Positions 14,398 to 21,685 of a stretch of 27,278 bases of DNA are shown here, piece by piece (positions within the stretch are counted from its first letter, which is position 1; the number at the start of each line of letters is the position of its first letter). The notes beneath the pieces were generated by a model. The model saw only the letters and a program-made list of their open reading frames with translations. It was not told the origin of the DNA and made no database searches. The stretch covers positions 1 to 27,278 of the forward strand of contig CALWSX010000150.1 in the NCBI GenBank assembly GCA_944384285.1, read 5' to 3'. The stretch comes from an uncultured Lachnospiraceae bacterium (GTDB lineage Bacteria > Bacillota > Clostridia > Lachnospirales > Anaerotignaceae). A program made the translations under genes and the position numbers.

Positions 14398-15179
14398 TTT
14401 TTGAAGTAAAAAACGGAAGTTTTGGATATGGTAAAAAACATATTTTAAACAATATAAGTTTTGATATTAAAAATGGTGATGTTATGTCTGTACTTGGTTC
14501 TAACGGTGTCGGGAAAACCACTCTTTTAAAGTGTATGATGGGATTTTTGAAATGGAATGAGGGAGAAACATATATAGATAAAACCCCTTTAAAAAATATT
14601 CCGTCAAAAGAGGTTTGGAAAAAAATAGCCTATGTGCCACAGGCAAAAGGTTCGGCTTTCCCATATTCAGCACTTGATATGACAGTTTTAGGAAGAAGTG
14701 CACATATAGGAACTTTTAAACAACCTAAAAAAGAGGATATTGATATTGCATTAAAAGCTATGAAAGATGTTGGAATTTTATATTTAAAAGATAAACTTTG
14801 CACACAGATGAGTGGCGGGGAACTTCAGATGGTTCTTATCGCAAGAGCATTAACTGTTTCTCCTGATATGCTTGTTTTAGATGAACCTGAAAGTAATCTT
14901 GATTTTAAAAACCAGCTTATAATTCTTGATACCATCAAAAATCTTTCAAAAGAAAGAAATATTTCTGCAATTGTAAATACACATTATCCGGCTCATGCTC
15001 TTCAAATTTCGGATAAGGCTCTTATGCTAAACAGAGATGGTACAAGTTTTTATGGAAATTCTTCTGAAGTTATAAATGAAGAAAACATGAAAAAAGCATT
15101 TAATGTAAATGTTCATGTTGACGAATTTGTAATGGGAAAGAATATTTACAGAAGTGTTATTCCTTTAAGTTTGGCATAA
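14394..15179 (+). CDS. ABC transporter ATP-binding protein (FecE/BtuD-type)
   Basis: A 261-residue cytoplasmic ATPase energizing the importer. Walker A GSNGVGKTT (about 35-43), Q-loop YVPQ, signature MSGGE, Walker B MLVLDEPES and switch His in NTHYP are all present. The start ATG 14394 overlaps the permease stop and has AGGAGGT at 8-base spacing; the ATG at 14388 is only three bases from the ribosome site and is less likely. The last about 35 residues (VNVHVDEFVMGKNIYRSVIP) resemble the usual C-terminal extension of iron-chelate ATPases. It closes the seven-gene operon and is followed by a bidirectional terminator shared with the DtxR gene. Confidence 0.95.
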   Translation: MIFEVKNGSFGYGKKHILNNISFDIKNGDVMSVLGSNGVGKTTLLKCMMGFLKWNEGETYIDKTPLKNIPSKEVWKKIAYVPQAKGSAFPYSALDMTVLGRSAHIGTFKQPKKEDIDIALKAMKDVGILYLKDKLCTQMSGGELQMVLIARALTVSPDMLVLDEPESNLDFKNQLIILDTIKNLSKERNISAIVNTHYPAHALQISDKALMLNRDGTSFYGNSSEVINEENMKKAFNVNVHVDEFVMGKNIYRSVIPLSLA

Positions 15180-15183
15180 AAAA

Positions 15184-15212
15184 TCCTGTCTTTTAGTGTT
15201 TAAAAGACAGGA
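15184..15212. terminator. Bidirectional terminator between the importer operon and dtxR-type gene
   Basis: Stem CCTGTCTTTT (15185-15194) / AAAAGACAGG (15202-15211), extended by one T-A pair. In minus-strand reading it is followed by TTTTTTA, a strong terminator for the DtxR-family gene; on the plus strand the T-run is weaker (CATTTTATA). Confidence 0.85.
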
Positions 15213-15214
15213 AA

Positions 15215-15577
15215 TCATTTTATAACATGATTTTTTATGGCATCAAAACTTTCTTTACTTATAACATGTTCTATTTTGCAGGCATCGTCATTTGCAGTTT
15301 TTTTATCAACTCCAAGACGTTCAAGGCACATGGAAATAAGTTGATGACGTTCATATATCATTTCGGCAATTTTTTTCCCGGAATCAGTTAAATATATAAA
15401 ACCTTCTTTAGTTACAGTTATGTGATTTTGCATACGAAGATTTTTCATAGCTACACTCACGCTTGATTTTTTAAATCCAAGCTCTTCTGCAATATCAACA
15501 GAACGTACAACAGGTTTTGTTTTACTTAATATTAATATTGTTTCTAAATAATTTTCAGCAGATTCATTTATACGCAT
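15215..15577 (-). CDS. DtxR-family metal-dependent transcriptional regulator, iron-type ligands
   Basis: A 120-residue regulator: an N-terminal winged HTH (about 1-65, with VDIAEELGFKKSSVSVAMKNL as the recognition region; cut here to its sense) and a helical dimerization domain (66-120). There is no SH3-like third domain, so it has the MntR-like short architecture. The metal-site segment ACKIEH has Cys100, Glu103 and His104, matching the Cys102-Glu105-His106 pattern of DtxR/IdeR rather than the Glu-x2-Glu-His of MntR. His78 matches DtxR His79. This favours Fe(II) sensing, although short family members may sense Mn. It converges on the nitrogenase-like/importer operon, whose promoter carries DtxR-like dyads, and is divergent from a metal P-type ATPase operon. 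It could control both. Confidence 0.9.
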   Translation of the reverse strand: MRINESAENYLETILILSKTKPVVRSVDIAEELGFKKSSVSVAMKNLRMQNHITVTKEGFIYLTDSGKKIAEMIYERHQLISMCLERLGVDKKTANDDACKIEHVISKESFDAIKNHVIK

Positions 15578-15615
15578 ATATTACATCACCTACATAAATT
15601 TCAAGTTATTTACTT

Positions 15616-15644
15616 ATTATATCAAAAAAACGAAATAATATCAA
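15616..15644 (-). promoter_or_regulatory. Promoter of the dtxR-type gene
   Basis: Minus-strand TTGATA (15639-15644), 17 bases, TATAAT (15616-15621). No GTTAGT dyad overlaps it, so the regulator gene does not appear to be self-regulated through that operator. Confidence 0.8.
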
Positions 15645-15694
15645 TTAAGCTTTTAATTTATAAAAACAGGTTATAAAACAGGGAGATGTTAAAA

Positions 15695-15775
15695 ATGAAA
15701 AATCACAAATTTTGGGCATGGACTTTGGTTTTAAGTCTAATTATGGTTATGTACACAGGGTATAAAAGAAAATAA
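15695..15775 (+). CDS. 26-residue single-span membrane peptide
   Basis: A short open frame encodes MKNHKFWAWT..., a basic N-terminus, one hydrophobic span (about residues 7-22, rich in L/V/I/M/W) and the basic end YKRK. A ribosome site GGGAG lies 9 bases before the ATG. The stop codon runs into the AAAGGAGG of the next gene 14 bases on, so it looks like a true first cistron of the P-type ATPase operon. Not recognised as a named family. It could be a small regulatory or stabilising subunit of the ATPase, by analogy with small membrane peptides that bind transporters; this is inference. Confidence 0.6.
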   Translation: MKNHKFWAWTLVLSLIMVMYTGYKRK

Positions 15776-15789
15776 AGGAGGAATTTATC

Positions 15790-16074
15790 ATGTTTAAATT
15801 TATGGATTTTAAAATGGAAAAAATAGCTTTATTTTTAGGAGGTGTACTTTTTGGTACTGTAGGAATTAAAGCTCTTTCCTCAAAAGAAGCAAAAAAACTT
15901 TATGTTAAAGGTGCAGTTATAGGTCTTGAAGCAAAGGACTATGTTATGAAAACAACTTGTTGTATCAAAGAAAATGCAGAAGATATTTTGGCGGAGGCAA
16001 AATTAAAAAAAGAAGAAAAAGAAAAAAATACAGATGAAGTTTTTGAAGAAATAGAAAATACAGACGAAATTTAA
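15790..16074 (+). CDS. DUF6110-family membrane-associated protein
   Basis: A 94-residue protein with one hydrophobic N-terminal segment (about 11-28, IALFLGGVLFGTVGIKAL), the family-like SSKEAKKLYVKGAVIGLEAKD, and a pair CC at 56-57 in MKTTCCIKENAED, then an acidic/basic coiled tail. It resembles DUF6110 proteins, which in Clostridia sit next to metal P-type ATPases, as here. The adjacent cysteines could hand metal to or sense metal for the ATPase, which is inference. Ribosome site AAAGGAGG, start ATG 15790. A terminator-like hairpin separates it from the ATPase gene. Confidence 0.75.
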   Translation: MFKFMDFKMEKIALFLGGVLFGTVGIKALSSKEAKKLYVKGAVIGLEAKDYVMKTTCCIKENAEDILAEAKLKKEEKEKNTDEVFEEIENTDEI

Positions 16075-16094
16075 TATAAAAATTTGTATTTTAT

Positions 16095-16120
16095 GGAGAC
16101 GGAAAGATACGTCTCCTTTT
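16095..16120 (+). terminator. Intercistronic terminator-like hairpin/attenuator before the P-type ATPase
   Basis: Perfect 7-bp stem GGAGACG (16095-16101) / CGTCTCC (16110-16116) with an 8-base loop, followed at once by TTTTTC. It lies within the operon, 5 bases before the ATPase ribosome site CGGAGG (16122-16127). The 3' arm CTCC can alternatively pair with that ribosome site. It may reduce ATPase expression relative to the upstream small genes, or be a regulated switch. Confidence 0.65.
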
Positions 16121-16134
16121 TCGGAGGTGAAAAA

Positions 16135-18210
16135 ATGGACTTTAAAATACTTCATGACATAGAAGGGCGTATAAGAATACATATTTGCCAAGAAAGAATG
16201 TCTTATAAACAAGCAGATACACTATGTTATTTTTTAAATTCAATTTCGGAAGTAGAAACTGCCAAAGTTTATGAAAGAACCTGTAACGCTGTTATATACT
16301 ACACAGGAGATAAAGATTTAATTTTAAGAAAAATAAAAGCTTTTAAATATTCCGAGATAAACTTGCCAAAAACTGTTTTTGAAAACACAGGAAGGGCTTT
16401 AAACGCAGAATATGAGGAAAAACTAATGAAAAAAATTCTGTGGCGTTTTATTAAAAAGCTTACATTACCTTTTTTTGTAAGAAGAATTTTTATAGGAATC
16501 CGTTCGTTTGGGTATATAAAAAAAGGATTAATAAGTTTAATTAATAAAAAGCTTGAAGTCAGTGTTTTAGATGCAACAGCAATTTCTATATCTTTATTAA
16601 AAGGAAATGTAAATACTGCAAGCTCAATAATGTTTTTGCTTGGGATAGGAGAACTTCTTGAAGAATGGACGCATAAAAAATCTGTTGATAATCTTGCAAG
16701 AAGTATGGCTTTAAATGTGAATAAAGTTTGGCTTAAAAAAGGCGAACAAGAATTTCTTGTAAATTCTTCTGATATACTTTCGGGAGATTTAGTCGTTGTA
16801 AGAATGGGTAATGTTATACCTTTTGATGGAGAGGTATATTTTGGCGAGGCAATGGTAAATCAGTCTTCATTAACAGGGGAGTCATTACCTGTAAAAAAAG
16901 ATATTGGAGGATTTGTTTATGCAGGTACTGTGATAGAAGAAGGAGAAATTACAATAAAAGTAAAAGCAGTATCAGGTTCAACTCGTTTTGAAAGAATTGT
17001 TAAGATGATAGAGGAGTCAGAAAAATTAAAATCAAAAAGTGAGAGTAAGGCAGAACATTTGGCTGACAGACTTGTTCCTTATACTCTTTTAGGAACGTTT
17101 TTAGTATGGCTTCTTACTCGAAATACAACAAAGGCTCTTTCTGTTCTAATGGTAGATTTTTCGTGTGCGCTTAAACTTTCAATGCCTATTTCTGTCCTTT
17201 CTGCGATAAGAGAAGCAAGTACATATAATATAACTATAAAAGGCGGAAAATATATAGAAGCATTTTCTGAAGCAAAAACACTTGTTTTTGATAAAACAGG
17301 AACTTTAACAAAAGCCAAACCGAAAGTAAAAGAAGTAATTCCTTTTAATGGTGAAGATGAAAAAGAAATGCTTCGTATTGCGGCATGTCTTGAAGAGCAT
17401 TTTCCTCATTCTATAGCAAAAGCTGTAGTAAATGAGGCAAAAGAAAGGGGACTTGAACATGAGGAAATTCATTCAAGGGTAGATTATATTGTTGCACATG
17501 GTATAGCATCTTATATTTTAAGAGAAAAAGTAATTATAGGAAGCAGACATTTTGTTTTTGATGATGAAAAATGTGAAATATCAGATGAGGATATTGACAA
17601 ATTTAATAACCTTTCAGATGAGTACACACATTTATATCTTGCTATTGAAAATAAGCTTTCTGCTGTGATATATATTGAGGACCCTGTAAGAGATGAGGCT
17701 TTGGAAGTTATAAAGGAACTTAAAGCTTTGGGTATTGAAAAAATTGTAATGATGACAGGGGATAGTGAACGTACGGCATCGGCTGTTGCAAAAAAAGTAG
17801 GTGTTGATGAATATTATTCAGAAGTTTTACCTGAAGATAAAGCTAATTTTATAGAAAATGAAAAGAAGCTTGGAAGAAAGGTAATAATGGTAGGGGACGG
17901 TATAAATGATTCTCCTGCATTGTCATCATCAGATGTTGGAATTGCAATAAGTAATGGAGCAGAAATAGCAAGAGAAATTGCTGATATTACAATATCTGCG
18001 GATAGTTTAAAAGAAATAGTTGTTTTAAAAAAATTAAGTGATGCACTTATGAAAAGAATTGATTATAATTACAAGACTATTGTTGGAATTAATACGGGTC
18101 TTATAATTTTAGGAATTTTAGGGATAATTATGCCTACAACATCAGCTCTTTTGCATAATACATCAACTTTAGCCATAGGGATAAAAGATATGCAAAATCT
18201 TTTGAATTAA
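16135..18210 (+). CDS. Heavy-metal-type P-type ATPase with atypical SCA membrane motif
   Basis: A 691-residue membrane pump. It has a degenerate N-terminal HMA-like domain (1-75; IEGRIRIHI but no CxxC), membrane helices near 105-175, actuator TGES (247-250), the metal-path helix with FSCALKLSMP (342-351), phosphorylation Asp386 in DKTGTLT, and GDGINDSPALSSSDVGIAI in the P-domain. The usual metal motif CPC (Cu) or xPC is replaced by Ser-Cys-Ala, so the transported ion cannot be assigned; Mn, Fe or Zn export are all possible. The start is ATG 16135 behind CGGAGGTG; an upstream in-frame TTG at 16084 lacks a ribosome site. It is the third gene of an operon with a small peptide and a DUF6110 protein, divergent from a DtxR-type regulator, which points to metal homeostasis. 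Confidence 0.92.
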   Translation: MDFKILHDIEGRIRIHICQERMSYKQADTLCYFLNSISEVETAKVYERTCNAVIYYTGDKDLILRKIKAFKYSEINLPKTVFENTGRALNAEYEEKLMKKILWRFIKKLTLPFFVRRIFIGIRSFGYIKKGLISLINKKLEVSVLDATAISISLLKGNVNTASSIMFLLGIGELLEEWTHKKSVDNLARSMALNVNKVWLKKGEQEFLVNSSDILSGDLVVVRMGNVIPFDGEVYFGEAMVNQSSLTGESLPVKKDIGGFVYAGTVIEEGEITIKVKAVSGSTRFERIVKMIEESEKLKSKSESKAEHLADRLVPYTLLGTFLVWLLTRNTTKALSVLMVDFSCALKLSMPISVLSAIREASTYNITIKGGKYIEAFSEAKTLVFDKTGTLTKAKPKVKEVIPFNGEDEKEMLRIAACLEEHFPHSIAKAVVNEAKERGLEHEEIHSRVDYIVAHGIASYILREKVIIGSRHFVFDDEKCEISDEDIDKFNNLSDEYTHLYLAIENKLSAVIYIEDPVRDEALEVIKELKALGIEKIVMMTGDSERTASAVAKKVGVDEYYSEVLPEDKANFIENEKKLGRKVIMVGDGINDSPALSSSDVGIAISNGAEIAREIADITISADSLKEIVVLKKLSDALMKRIDYNYKTIVGINTGLIILGILGIIMPTTSALLHNTSTLAIGIKDMQNLLN

Positions 18211-18212
18211 TA

Positions 18213-18248
18213 TAAAAAAGAAGCCCTTAAATTTAAGGACTTCTTTTT
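18213..18248. terminator. Bidirectional terminator between the P-type ATPase and htpG
   Basis: AAAAAAGAAG-C-CCTTAAA / TTTAAGG-A-CTTCTTTTTT: a long stem with one C/A mismatch, A-rich on the 5' side and T-rich on the 3' side, able to end transcription from both sides. Confidence 0.88.
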
Positions 18249-18279
18249 TAATATATATAAATTTATAAAGGGATTCGGA

Positions 18280-20238
18280 TTATAAAAGTTTTTCAAGTAT
18301 TTTATTGCTTCTCTGTATAAATTCACCCATTTCTTCAGGTGTAAGCTGTTTGTATCCTAAAAGAGCAAGGTCTAAGAGGTGGCGGCAAACAAGTTTTGTA
18401 TCATCAACTTTTTCAACATCACCCTGAATTTCAAGAAGTTTTTTAACAAGTGAGTTGTTTTTGTTTAATACAAGAGTTTCTTTTATAGGGATATCTTTGA
18501 AAGCAGCAACAACGTTAGGCTGATGTTTATATGTTTTTATAATATCTGTAATTCTTCTTGATTCTTCGTCAAGAGTAATCATAGATGAAACGCTGTCTGT
18601 TTTAAGAGCTTCAAGTTTGATATCATATACTTTTTCTGAGAAACCGTCAAATATTTTTTTCAAGAAACCAAGTACTTTTTCATCAGATGCTTTTTCTTCT
18701 TCTGATTTTTCATCTTTCTTAAGAGCATCTGCAAGATTTGAGTCGATGCTTCTGAAACGGATACCGCCTTGTTGTTCAATATATGACATAAATGAAATAT
18801 CAATAGGTGTTGTAAGCATTAAAGCTTCCATACCCTGTTCTTTAAAGAGGTTGATATACTGAACTTGCTGTTCTTTGTTTGATACATAATAAACTACGCT
18901 TGCATTAAGACCTTCGATTTGGTTTATAGCGTTATTTTTATCGAGGTATTCCATCATAGTTTTTTTGTCGCCTTCAGTTGTGTTGAAGAGTACTGAATCT
19001 TTAACTTTTTCAAAGAATTTAGGCTCTCTTATGCAACCGTATTTAACAAAGAGACTGATATCATCAAAGAAGTTTTCATATCCTTCTCTGTCATCTTTAA
19101 AGAGTTTGTTAAGTTTATCAGCAACTTTTTTAGTGATATATGCAGACATTTTTTTAGCATAACCATCATTCTGTAAAGCTGAACGAGAAACGTTAAGAGG
19201 AAGATCCGGACAGTCAATAACTCCTTTTAAGAGAAGTAAGAAATCTGGAACAACTTCTTTTACGTTATCAGCAATGAATACCTGGTTAGAGTAAAGTTTA
19301 ACCTGACCCTGAACAACTTCTATATCATTTACAAGGCGAGGGAAGTAAAGTATACCTTTAAGTCTGAAAGGATAGTCCATATTAAGGTGAATCCAGAAAA
19401 GAGGTTCTTTAACTTCGTTAAATACATCTTTGTAAAATTCGATATACTGTTCGTCTGTACAGTCTTTAGGCTGTTCAAGCCAAAGTGGTTTAGGATTGTT
19501 TAAAGGAACTCTTTCGTCTTCTTTTTCTTCTGTATTTTCACCGTCTTCAGTTGTTGTGGCATCAATTACATCAGGAGTTTCTTCCTCTTCTTCTTTAACT
19601 TCGTTTTCATCTTCCATATAGATTTCTACAGGCATAAATGCACAGTATTTACGAAGTGTTGAGTATAATAATCCTTCATCTACAAACTCTTTTTCATCTT
19701 CATTTAAGTAAAGAGTGATTGTAGTACCACGTTCTGTTCTTTCGCCTTCGTCCATTTCATAGTCGATACCGCCTTCACAAATCCATTTAGCGGCTTTTGC
19801 ACCTTTCTGGTAAGAAAGAGAGTCGATTTCAACTTTGTCAGAAACCATGAAAGCAGAATAGAAACCAAGACCAAAGTGACCGATTATATCATTTTCTTCA
19901 GAAATTTTGTCTTTAAACTGTGATAAGAAGTCTGTAGCACCTGAGAATGCGATCTGAGTGATATATTTTTTGATTTCATCAGCAGTCATACCGATACCGT
20001 TATCACAGAATTTAAGAGTTCTTTTTTCTGCATTATAGTAGATATTAACTTCGTATTTTTCATCTTCTGGAGCTTCTGCTTCGCCTAAAGAAACGAGTTT
20101 TTTAAATTTGTTTACAGCGTCACAAGCATTTGATACAAGCTCTCTTATGAAGATATCTTTGTCTGTGTAGAGCCATTTTTTTATGATAGGTAAAAAATTT
20201 TCACTGTTAATTGAAAGATTGCCTTTTTCTTTTGCCAT
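18280..20238 (-). CDS. htpG: Molecular chaperone HtpG (Hsp90) with an acidic linker
   Basis: A 652-residue ATP-dependent chaperone. The N-domain (1-about 208) has the GHKL ATP site: RELVSNACDA (32-41), CDNGIGM (78-84) and GHFGLGFYSAF (120-130). Residues about 209-247 are a highly acidic segment (EVKEEEEETPD, TEDGENTEEKEDE) between the N and middle domains, like the charged linker of eukaryotic Hsp90 and longer than in typical HtpG. The middle domain has the catalytic-loop region LPLNVSRSALQ, and the C-terminal dimerization domain follows. The start is ATG 20238 with TAAGGAGG 8 bases upstream; the frame extends 16 codons further but without support. A CIRCE operator lies upstream of the promoter, so heat-shock control by HrcA is expected. 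Confidence 0.96.
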   Translation of the reverse strand: MAKEKGNLSINSENFLPIIKKWLYTDKDIFIRELVSNACDAVNKFKKLVSLGEAEAPEDEKYEVNIYYNAEKRTLKFCDNGIGMTADEIKKYITQIAFSGATDFLSQFKDKISEENDIIGHFGLGFYSAFMVSDKVEIDSLSYQKGAKAAKWICEGGIDYEMDEGERTERGTTITLYLNEDEKEFVDEGLLYSTLRKYCAFMPVEIYMEDENEVKEEEEETPDVIDATTTEDGENTEEKEDERVPLNNPKPLWLEQPKDCTDEQYIEFYKDVFNEVKEPLFWIHLNMDYPFRLKGILYFPRLVNDIEVVQGQVKLYSNQVFIADNVKEVVPDFLLLLKGVIDCPDLPLNVSRSALQNDGYAKKMSAYITKKVADKLNKLFKDDREGYENFFDDISLFVKYGCIREPKFFEKVKDSVLFNTTEGDKKTMMEYLDKNNAINQIEGLNASVVYYVSNKEQQVQYINLFKEQGMEALMLTTPIDISFMSYIEQQGGIRFRSIDSNLADALKKDEKSEEEKASDEKVLGFLKKIFDGFSEKVYDIKLEALKTDSVSSMITLDEESRRITDIIKTYKHQPNVVAAFKDIPIKETLVLNKNNSLVKKLLEIQGDVEKVDDTKLVCRHLLDLALLGYKQLTPEEMGEFIQRSNKILEKLL

Positions 20239-20394
20239 TTTGTATTCCTCCTTAAAAATAGTGTTAATAAAAGACTTTAAGGCCAAAATAAAAGCCTTTT
20301 AACATTTTGGCAAGTAAAAGCTTGGGGAAAATGTTTAATTGAATATGAGGCAATATATTAATAAATTTTTATGTCTCATATAAACTTTAGATAT

Positions 20395-20422
20395 ATTATA
20401 ACATAGCTTATGCAAAAGTCAA
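20395..20422 (-). promoter_or_regulatory. Promoter of htpG
   Basis: Minus-strand TTGACT (20417-20422), 16 bases, TATAAT (20395-20400). The leader is about 150 bases long and holds an inverted repeat GCCAAAAT / ATTTTGGC that may fold near the ribosome site. Confidence 0.8.
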
Positions 20423-20429
20423 GAAAAAA

Positions 20430-20456
20430 TTAGCACTCATTTTAAATGAGTGCTAA
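20430..20456. promoter_or_regulatory. CIRCE element (HrcA operator)
   Basis: TTAGCACTC-N9-GAGTGCTAA, a perfect match to the CIRCE consensus. It lies 7 bases upstream of the htpG -35 box, rather than over the transcription start as usual for groESL and dnaK operons. Confidence 0.97.
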
Positions 20457-20507
20457 TAAATTTTTGGTATTTATTTTTAAATAAATTGTAAAAAGTGATA
20501 GAATTTA

Positions 20508-20861
20508 TTATTTTACTAAATTATACCCAAAATTAAATGCAATAGAAGTTGTATAAACAAACATCTTCATTAAAGAAAATCCAAATAAAAAACCTGTTAT
20601 GAATCTTCTTATATTTGTGCTTTCATATTTTGTAAGTAGCTGTACAAAACCGTCAATTATCATGGGTAGCATAATAATTAAACTTAGTTTTACGGATATA
20701 TCAAAGAAAAATCCAAAAATAGGGTATACCAAAATGCCCAAAAGTTCACCTGTGCATCTTGAACATATCGGAAATTTTTTACCTTTAAAATAAAAACTTC
20801 TGTCATCTCTGCAGTGGCAGCCAAAAACAATAGGAAGCCATTTATACAAAAAATTTATCAT
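20508..20861 (-). CDS. DUF2085-family membrane protein
   Basis: A 117-residue protein with about three hydrophobic segments. The conserved CHCRDDRSF and FPICSRCTGELLGIL (Cys15, Cys17, Cys33 and Cys36) are the hallmark of DUF2085, probably a small metal site at the membrane face. Function unknown. It is separated by only three bases from the zinc-ribbon gene upstream, and its ribosome site lies within that gene's end, so the two are cotranscribed and probably coupled. No clear terminator follows; the 3' flank is AT-rich. Confidence 0.85.
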   Translation of the reverse strand: MINFLYKWLPIVFGCHCRDDRSFYFKGKKFPICSRCTGELLGILVYPIFGFFFDISVKLSLIIMLPMIIDGFVQLLTKYESTNIRRFITGFLFGFSLMKMFVYTTSIAFNFGYNLVK

Positions 20862-20864
20862 TTT

Positions 20865-21146
20865 TTACATTCCTATAGCTGCAAATCCTACTCCCGCAAT
20901 AATAACGATAATGTAATATAATACAGAAATTATAACAGAAACCAAAGCACCAATACCTGCAGCTTTAGCAGTTTTAGGTTTTGTATCTTTCCAAACAAGG
21001 AATAAAACAAGACCAACAATAGGGATACAGCAGCCTAAAAGGCCCCAACCAAAGCCGCCATTATCTTTTACTTGCTGAACACCGCAATTAGGGCAGATTA
21101 CAGCTTTGTCATCAATTTGTGAACCACAGTTTTTACATATTGCCAT
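20865..21146 (-). CDS. Zinc-ribbon membrane protein 1
   Basis: A 93-residue protein: an N-terminal zinc ribbon CKNCGSQIDDKAVICPNCG (Cys4, Cys7, Cys18, Cys21), then two hydrophobic spans (about 32-50 and 63-90) joined by WKDTKPKTAKAAGIGAL. It is a close paralog of the gene just upstream; the shared VWKDTKPKTAKA motif shows recent duplication. Such proteins are common in Clostridia, with unknown role. Ribosome site GGGAGG before the ATG. Confidence 0.85.
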   Translation of the reverse strand: MAICKNCGSQIDDKAVICPNCGVQQVKDNGGFGWGLLGCCIPIVGLVLFLVWKDTKPKTAKAAGIGALVSVIISVLYYIIVIIAGVGFAAIGM

Positions 21147-21228
21147 ATTTACAGCCTCCCTTTTTGAAAAAACATTAGATGTAATAATAAAATTTGAAGT
21201 TTGGTATAATAAAAAAACTAATTATATT

Positions 21229-21522
21229 TTAAATTGACATTGAAAATATACCAAACCCAATAAAAAGAATAAATAAAATATAAAGCACAGTAAGAGTAAC
21301 GGAAACAATTACAGATGCAAGAGCACCAATACCTGTTGCTTTAGCAGTTTTAGGCTTTGTATCTTTCCAAACAAGATACAATACAAGTCCAGCGATAGGA
21401 ACAAGAAAGCCCAACAGTCCCCATAAAAATCCGCCTTTATCATCAATTTGTTCCACACCGCAGTGAGGGCAGATTACAGCTTTATCATCAATTTGAGAAC
21501 CGCAATTTTTACAAAACGCCAT
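21229..21522 (-). CDS. Zinc-ribbon membrane protein 2 (tandem paralog)
   Basis: A 97-residue paralog of zinc-ribbon protein 1, with CKNCGSQIDDKAVICPHCG at residues 4-22, the same WKDTKPKTAKATGIGAL linker and two membrane spans. The copies differ mainly in the last span. Ribosome site GGAGG before the ATG. It is first of a likely three-gene minus-strand unit with the other copy and the DUF2085 gene, although an 82-base gap separates the copies and could hold a second promoter. Confidence 0.85.
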   Translation of the reverse strand: MAFCKNCGSQIDDKAVICPHCGVEQIDDKGGFLWGLLGFLVPIAGLVLYLVWKDTKPKTAKATGIGALASVIVSVTLTVLYILFILFIGFGIFSMSI

Positions 21523-21637
21523 ATTTTATCCTCCATTTTTATTATTCTATATTCAGAATATCATAAGATTAAATTTCAGTCCATAAAATTTGTAGTATAA
21601 TATCGAATTTAATAAAAATTTAAAAATTGTATAAAAA

Positions 21638-21663
21638 AACCTTTCCGCAAAAGCAGAAAGGTT
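21638..21663 (-). terminator. Terminator after rplL
   Basis: Minus-strand stem AACCTTTC / GGAAAGGTT around TGCTTTTGC, followed by TTTTTTTATA. A strong Rho-independent terminator directly after rplL, so transcription does not continue to an rpoB gene. Confidence 0.92.
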
Positions 21664-21685
21664 AAATAAAAGTTCAGTTTTTAAA

